From contig NC_046680.1 in the NCBI RefSeq assembly GCF_009870125.1, positions 20,045,501-20,109,500 of the forward strand: a DNA stretch of 64,000 nucleotides, given 5' to 3'. Each line of letters starts with the position of its first letter. Position 1 is the stretch's first letter. Source of the DNA: Drosophila pseudoobscura. Taxonomy: Eukaryota; Arthropoda; Insecta; Diptera; Drosophilidae. The notes beneath the pieces are model-generated. The model was not told the DNA's origin. It made no database searches and was given only the letters and a program-made list of their open reading frames with translations. Below, one piece after another: positions 59,060 through 64,000 of the stretch. A program made the translations under genes and the position numbers.

Positions 59060-62000
59060 AGCAGCAGTAGCAGCAGCAGCAGCAGAAGAGGCCGAGCAAC
59101 AGTCGCATATTCAACGCCGAGACGTATGCACGCTCAATGCTCGCCGCTGGCTGATGGCCAAAGTCGGAATCGGCATCAGAATCAGAATCGAAACTGGGAC
59201 TCTACCGACAGGAGAACTTTACCACTGAACTGAGGAGCGACCCATTTCATTCCACCACATCGCCACAAAAAAAGAGGAGTACATATCAGGCATTGCGAGC
59301 CATTGAGCACACCTGTGGACTGGACCATTACCACTACCAATACCACTAGCAACCGAGCCCTAGGGAGAAGAGCAGGAGAACCATGTACACTTCAAAGCGT
59401 CAACATCATCATTATCGAACGGGGTTCGTGTGGCTCCTTCTCCTCTCAACGGCCAGCGCCACTGTCAGTGCCATTGTGGAGCCAGAGGAGGCGGCCTTTC
59501 AAGGTGCGTATGACATTTGATTCCGTTTGTCCTCTCTCCCCTTTCCCTCTGTCATGCAGGTGTCTAATAGCGGAAATTCTGGTATTTCGTATTTCGTATT
59601 GGAATTTCAATTATGAAGCACCATGAAGAGTGGCCTGAAGTGGAGGGAACTGCGCCCTGACATATCAATAAGCGTCACCCTATTGTGTGACCATAACCGA
59701 TGCCTTTGACATTAATGAGCAACTTAATTATGCGTGCGGTTGAGGCAGACAAACTCGCAGAAGAATAGAAAGGGAGAGAGATCTGTATGTGATGTGCTCT
59801 AGTTATGCAATGGGAATTTTGTTTGACGATTTTTCACTCACGTTTGGGGAACGACATCAACAGTTGATGGGCCGACGGTGGAGCTGATGGGATGATGTGT
59901 ATGCTGATTCTGATGCTGACACTTCGATTTCAATTGCATGCAAAATGCGATTTTTCAATTTCAATTTGAATACGCAATGCTCATGCCACAGGCAGAGGCA
60001 GAGGCAGAGGCAGCTGCAGTTGCAGCGGATGGAGGGACAGCGGCCCAGGGAGTGTCACTTGTGTGTGCATATGCAAATGTGTGTGTCTTCCTCTGTGAGC
60101 TGTGTATATGCTCCAGTGTCCAGTGCACTTTAATCGTCCCCACAGTTGCTTAATCAACTAGCAAGCCTGCATGCATGCATGAGCTTGTGTCTGAGCGTGT
60201 CTGTGCCATGTCCCATGTCCCATGCCCCATGCCTCATGCCACTTGCTCTCCTGATGGCACTTTAACAGAGTAGCTGACGTGTTCGTGTCTTCCGTCTCCA
60301 TCTTTAGCTGCTTCTCGTTCTCCACCACTTTGGAATGGGTTGTGGGTGTGGGTGTGTGTGTGTTTGTGCCAGTTCGTTCCATTTAATACAATGTATGACG
60401 TAAGTGGCGGGCCACTCGGGCGTATGCGTAATGCCAGTAATGTTATACTTTTCTTTCCGCCTCAGAGAGAGGTGGCGGCACACTTTTCGGTGTCAAGTGA
60501 AATGCATTTACACAAATGGCTCTGATTTTCTCAATCGTAAGAAATTTGCATTCGAATGCCAATCGAACATAGAGCCCAAACCTTTCTTCGGCTTAAATAT
60601 CTATGGAATACGATGGAAAACACCATCCTAGTTATTTAAGTAGTCATTAAGACCTCGTGTGTGTGTGTGTGGCAGGGCTCAACAGTTGGAGTGCTGGCGG
60701 AAGGTAGAACACAGGGCCCGGACTGTGCTCGAAATGTTAGCAGTGCCAGGCAGTAAATTACCAAAAGCGTATGCCTCTACAAGAAACCAGAAGCAGGATA
60801 CCCAGACCAGACCTGACCAGACCAGCCCCAAAGTCCTTAAAGCTTATTAGAATTTATTGCGGACACGTCGGTCACACCCAGAGAAGACCCACCCATCCAC
60901 CCATCTATCCGGACAGCCCCAGACCTGGACATGGACACGCAGGACACTCAACTCGAACTAAAATGGAGTGAAATTATGAACTGGACTCGGCTCGACCAGA
61001 AACACGCCCCTCCCTATCATACATCTATGTGGATTACGCCTCACCTCACCCAAAATGCTAATGTCTCCTCTTCCCCTTCTTCCTCCCTTCACAGGTCACT
61101 GCGGCCACACCAGTCCCTGCGAGCAGCTCTGCTATGAGATCCACGACGGGATGTACGAGTGCGACTGCATCGAGGGCTACGAGCTGAACAAGAACGGTTA
61201 CAGCTGTCAAGGTGCGTTGAGGGACCACATCCCCCGAAACCCCGAAACTCTGAAACCCTGAAACCCCAAAACACCAAATTGATTTGGCATTTCAGTTATT
61301 GTCCGGGAATCGGCCTGTAATGGATGGCAAATGGCATCGAATCGGATTGGGTGTCGGGCTAGGCCTGTGCAACCTTTGTTATTATTTACATTTATTCATT
61401 TACGTCGGTGAATTATTATTTTGGAATTGCTCATCCGGCCATTCGTATATTGATATTGTTGCATGCTGCATATCCTGTAGCTCGTCTCTCTCCTGATGTG
61501 TATTTTCCATTTAATATTTGGGTGTTTTGCTACAACACACCAGCTGCAGGACAACAAATGAATATATAAACCATGAGCTGCGAAATACTAGTAAAATACT
61601 AGGTTCAATTTTAGAAGAGGAAACCTATACACGACGTTATATCTGCATTTGACAGTTGGGGAATTTTTGAGTTTTGTAATTTGCTTCGTGTCTGAAGAGG
61701 AGTAGCCGGCAGCAAAGTTATGGAAAGCTCTCTTCCCATTTCATAAAAAAACTTCCTATAGCCAGAAAATATTTAAAATTAATAATAAATTCAACATTTT
61801 TTTTAAAGCTTTTTTTCAACAGCTTTCATAATAATAGATTCAATTAAAAATACTATGAAAGGCATTCAGCAGGTCGACTCATTCACAGTTCTATGTTTGT
61901 CTGCTCCTGTTAAAAACTAATTTAAATTGCGAGTTCTATGACCTTAAACCTTTTCCATTTTCGTTGTTTTTTTCTCCGCTTTGCAGTTATTAATTCGACA

Positions 62001-64000
62001 GGAAATGGATCCGATGGTCACGGCAAGTCCGACGAGGATGTCCTCTATCAGAAGGGAGCCTCGTTCAGTGCGAAGCTGGCCAACGATGACAGCAAACTGA
62101 TGTCCCAGGGGGCGTATGCCGGTGCAGCAGGCCCCGGTGCCACAGGGACCAGGGGCAATGGGAACGGAGAAGATGGGTCCGACTCCGATGGCGATAGCTA
62201 CGACTACAGCGAGGGCGATGACTCCAGGTCGAGGTTGCAGAAGGAGCAGCAGCAAGAGCAGCAGCAGCAACAAAAAGTCAATTCAAACGATTATTACATA
62301 TCAGCGGAGAGCATCAATTTCAATTCGGAGGGCGATGGCCCGGAGCCGGATGTGCCCGATTTTAGAGCGGCCAGCACGTCAAGCACAACCACAATCAGTA
62401 CCACCGCAGCGCCTAAAACCACCACCACCAGCACCAGCACCACCACAACAGGAGCCCCAGTCCCCCCCATGACAGCGAGGGGCAGCAGCCAGAATCAACT
62501 GGATGTGGACTATGGGGAGAGCAATGGTGCGAATGGTGGGGATGACTACTATAACTACAAGTCCGACATGTCAATCTACGACGATGTCAACAATAATCAA
62601 TTAAACTTAAGACGCAACAGCAACACCAATAGCAACAGCAAATCGCAAACATATCAGTCGACAAGCAATACGAACAAGAACTATAACAAGAACAATAACA
62701 GTAACAAGAACAAGAGCCGCAGGACCAACAGCAACAGCAAGGTTCAAATGCATATCACGAGGGTATACATCAATCGGAACAACATATCAGGAACGGATGT
62801 AGAAATGGGTGGAGTTACAGGAGCCGATCCAGCGCCAGCGATAGCCACCAGCACCAGCAGGTGGGTACAGGAAAGGGAATCCTCATTAAACTAATTAGAA
62901 CGAGGCGACCGCATTTCATATTTCAAATGACTCATTCCATGCCATCTCCAACAGCAGTTCCAGCTGCAATCTAGATTGTGGATCCGATGGCATCTGTGCC
63001 TTGGAGGCAACCGCGGCCAGCTCCCGCTGCCTGTGTCCCTTTGGCAAGACGGGCATTGGCTGCCAGGAAGGTGAGAGATAAATGTTGTATGGGCGATGTG
63101 ATATAAAGCTAATATCGGCTGTTTTTTGCCCTTTAGATATACGGGCACATGTGCCGCGCTTTGCCAAGCGCTCCTGGCTGGCATTTGCCGCACTTCACGG
63201 GGCTTACAAGCACGTCCAGCTGCGCCTGGAGTTCCGTCCAGAGTCCTTTGACGGCATCATACTGCTGAGCGGAGAACGCGACGATCTTACCGGAGATTTC
63301 ATGGCCCTGCTGCTTAATAAGGGGTTCGTGGAGTTCTGGTTCGACTGCGGCTCTGGCGTGGGCAGCGTCCGATCCCGGGAGACCATCATGTTGAACGAAT
63401 GGAACTCGGTGATCATCTATCGCCATCGCTGGGATGCCTGGCTGGTGCTCAATCATGGCACCAAGGTCCAGGGCAGATCCAATGTGAGTGGGGCAAGCCA
63501 CCTCCCTGAAGTTCCTTTCTTACTGATTTAATTCTTTGCCAGGGCCTATTCTCGCGCATCACCTTCCGGGAGCCTGTCTTCCTGGGTGGCATTGGGAATA
63601 TCACCGGCCTGGCCAAGCGCCTGCCACTGGCCGAGGGATTCTCCGGCTGCATTCGACGCTTTGTGGCCAACGAGCATGACTACAAGTTCACCGAGCATCC
63701 GCTAGGCGACGTCACCAATGGCTTCGATATACGTGAGTGTTATACAGTCATTTTGGGGTTCTTTTGCTAAACTCATTGTCTGTAAACAACACAGAGGACT
63801 GCTCGACGGACAAGTGTGTGCGCTATCCCTGCCAGCATGGTGGAAAGTGCCTGCCCTCGGATCAGGGAGCCGTCTGTCTCTGTCCCATTGGATACGTCGG
63901 AGACCTTTGCGAGATTCGCATGGATCTGCAGGTGAGCTTCATCGTTTAATGGCTTTCTTTTTGGGTGTTCTAATGCAAACTATTATAATAGGTGCCCGCC
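59060..64000 (+). CDS. SP2353: SP2353, secreted EGF/laminin-G protein (agrin-like), 5' part; continues past window
   Basis: The exon begins at 59060 (5' UTR) and ATG is at 59383. Coding exons are 59383-59503, 61095-61211, 61987-62860, 62955-63070, 63137-63483, 63543-63732, 63795-63931 and 63992 onward, giving 637 residues before the window ends. Order: signal peptide (GFVWLLLLSTASATVSA), a first EGF module (CGHTSPCEQLCYEIHDGMYE..., exon 2), a long low-complexity exon rich in Asn, Ser, Thr, Gln and Asp (exon 3, about 291 residues), an EGF-like module (CNLDCGSDGICAL...), a laminin-G domain (exons 5-6, SWLAFAALHGAYKHVQLRLE to FSGCIRRF) and another EGF (exon 7). Laminin-G/EGF arrays are typical of agrin, perlecan and neurexin-type extracellular proteins. 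I name it from this architecture and from its place beside casp and CG8399. Exon phases are almost all 1, as in module-shuffled extracellular genes. Confidence 0.9.

Noticed and set aside
62951-62957. Stop in SP2353 after exon 3 (TAA at about 62892) as a true gene end
   Set aside because: A donor (CAG|GTGGGT) at 62861 and an acceptor at 62954 restore the frame into an EGF module, so the stop is intronic.

Overview
This is nuclear DNA from an insect, almost certainly a Drosophila. All legible genes are split by short GT-AG introns (about 55-430 bp inside coding regions), and the intergenic DNA is rich in CA/GA/TA microsatellites and in Drosophila core-promoter words (DRE TATCGATA, Ohler motif 1, Ohler motif 6). 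Most of the gene set (VGAT, Sox15, RpS23, CG8399, casp, SP2353) matches a cluster I remember near 50E on D. melanogaster 2R (Muller element C). The species is probably not D. melanogaster: Megator (Mtor), which I remember at 48C there, sits inside the block here. An obscura-group species is my best guess, not a proof.

Layout. 1-9.4 kb: the 3' part of a giant repeat protein of about 88 tandem 29-residue modules and a Ser/Thr-rich tail, cut by the left window edge. 10.1-11.8 kb (-): VGAT. 12.6-15.2 kb (-): Sox15, a SoxF HMG-box factor whose short first coding exon I could not place. 15.2-25 kb: noncoding DNA upstream of Sox15. 25-28.1 kb: a repeat-rich block holding an orphan DRE/motif-1 promoter-like array, three copies of an AT-rich dispersed repeat of about 150 bp, a 10-bp satellite and an 845-bp element with terminal inverted repeats. 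28.1-36.1 kb (+): Mtor/Tpr, preceded by a second, homologous and splice-compatible first exon. 36.3-37.4 kb (-): RpS23. 37.4-43.4 kb: noncoding. 43.4-45.9 kb (+): CG8399, a reeler-DOMON-cytochrome b561 ferric reductase-like protein. 46.5-49.5 kb (-): caspar (FAF1). 50.1-51.4 kb (+): a secreted C16orf89/UPF0764-family protein. 51.5-59.4 kb: noncoding and the probable 5' UTR and first intron of SP2353. 59.4-64 kb (+): the start of SP2353 (EGF and laminin-G domains), cut by the right edge.

The genes do not form a pathway. They are an ordinary mixture: neurotransmission (VGAT), transcription (Sox15), nuclear pore (Mtor), translation (RpS23), membrane redox (CG8399), ubiquitin/NF-kB control (casp) and secreted or matrix proteins (C16orf89-like, SP2353). 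The less ordinary parts are the homogenised coding repeat array with its MAP6/SAXO-like modules, the duplicated first exon of Mtor, and the mobile or satellite block at what looks like a synteny breakpoint just upstream of Mtor.
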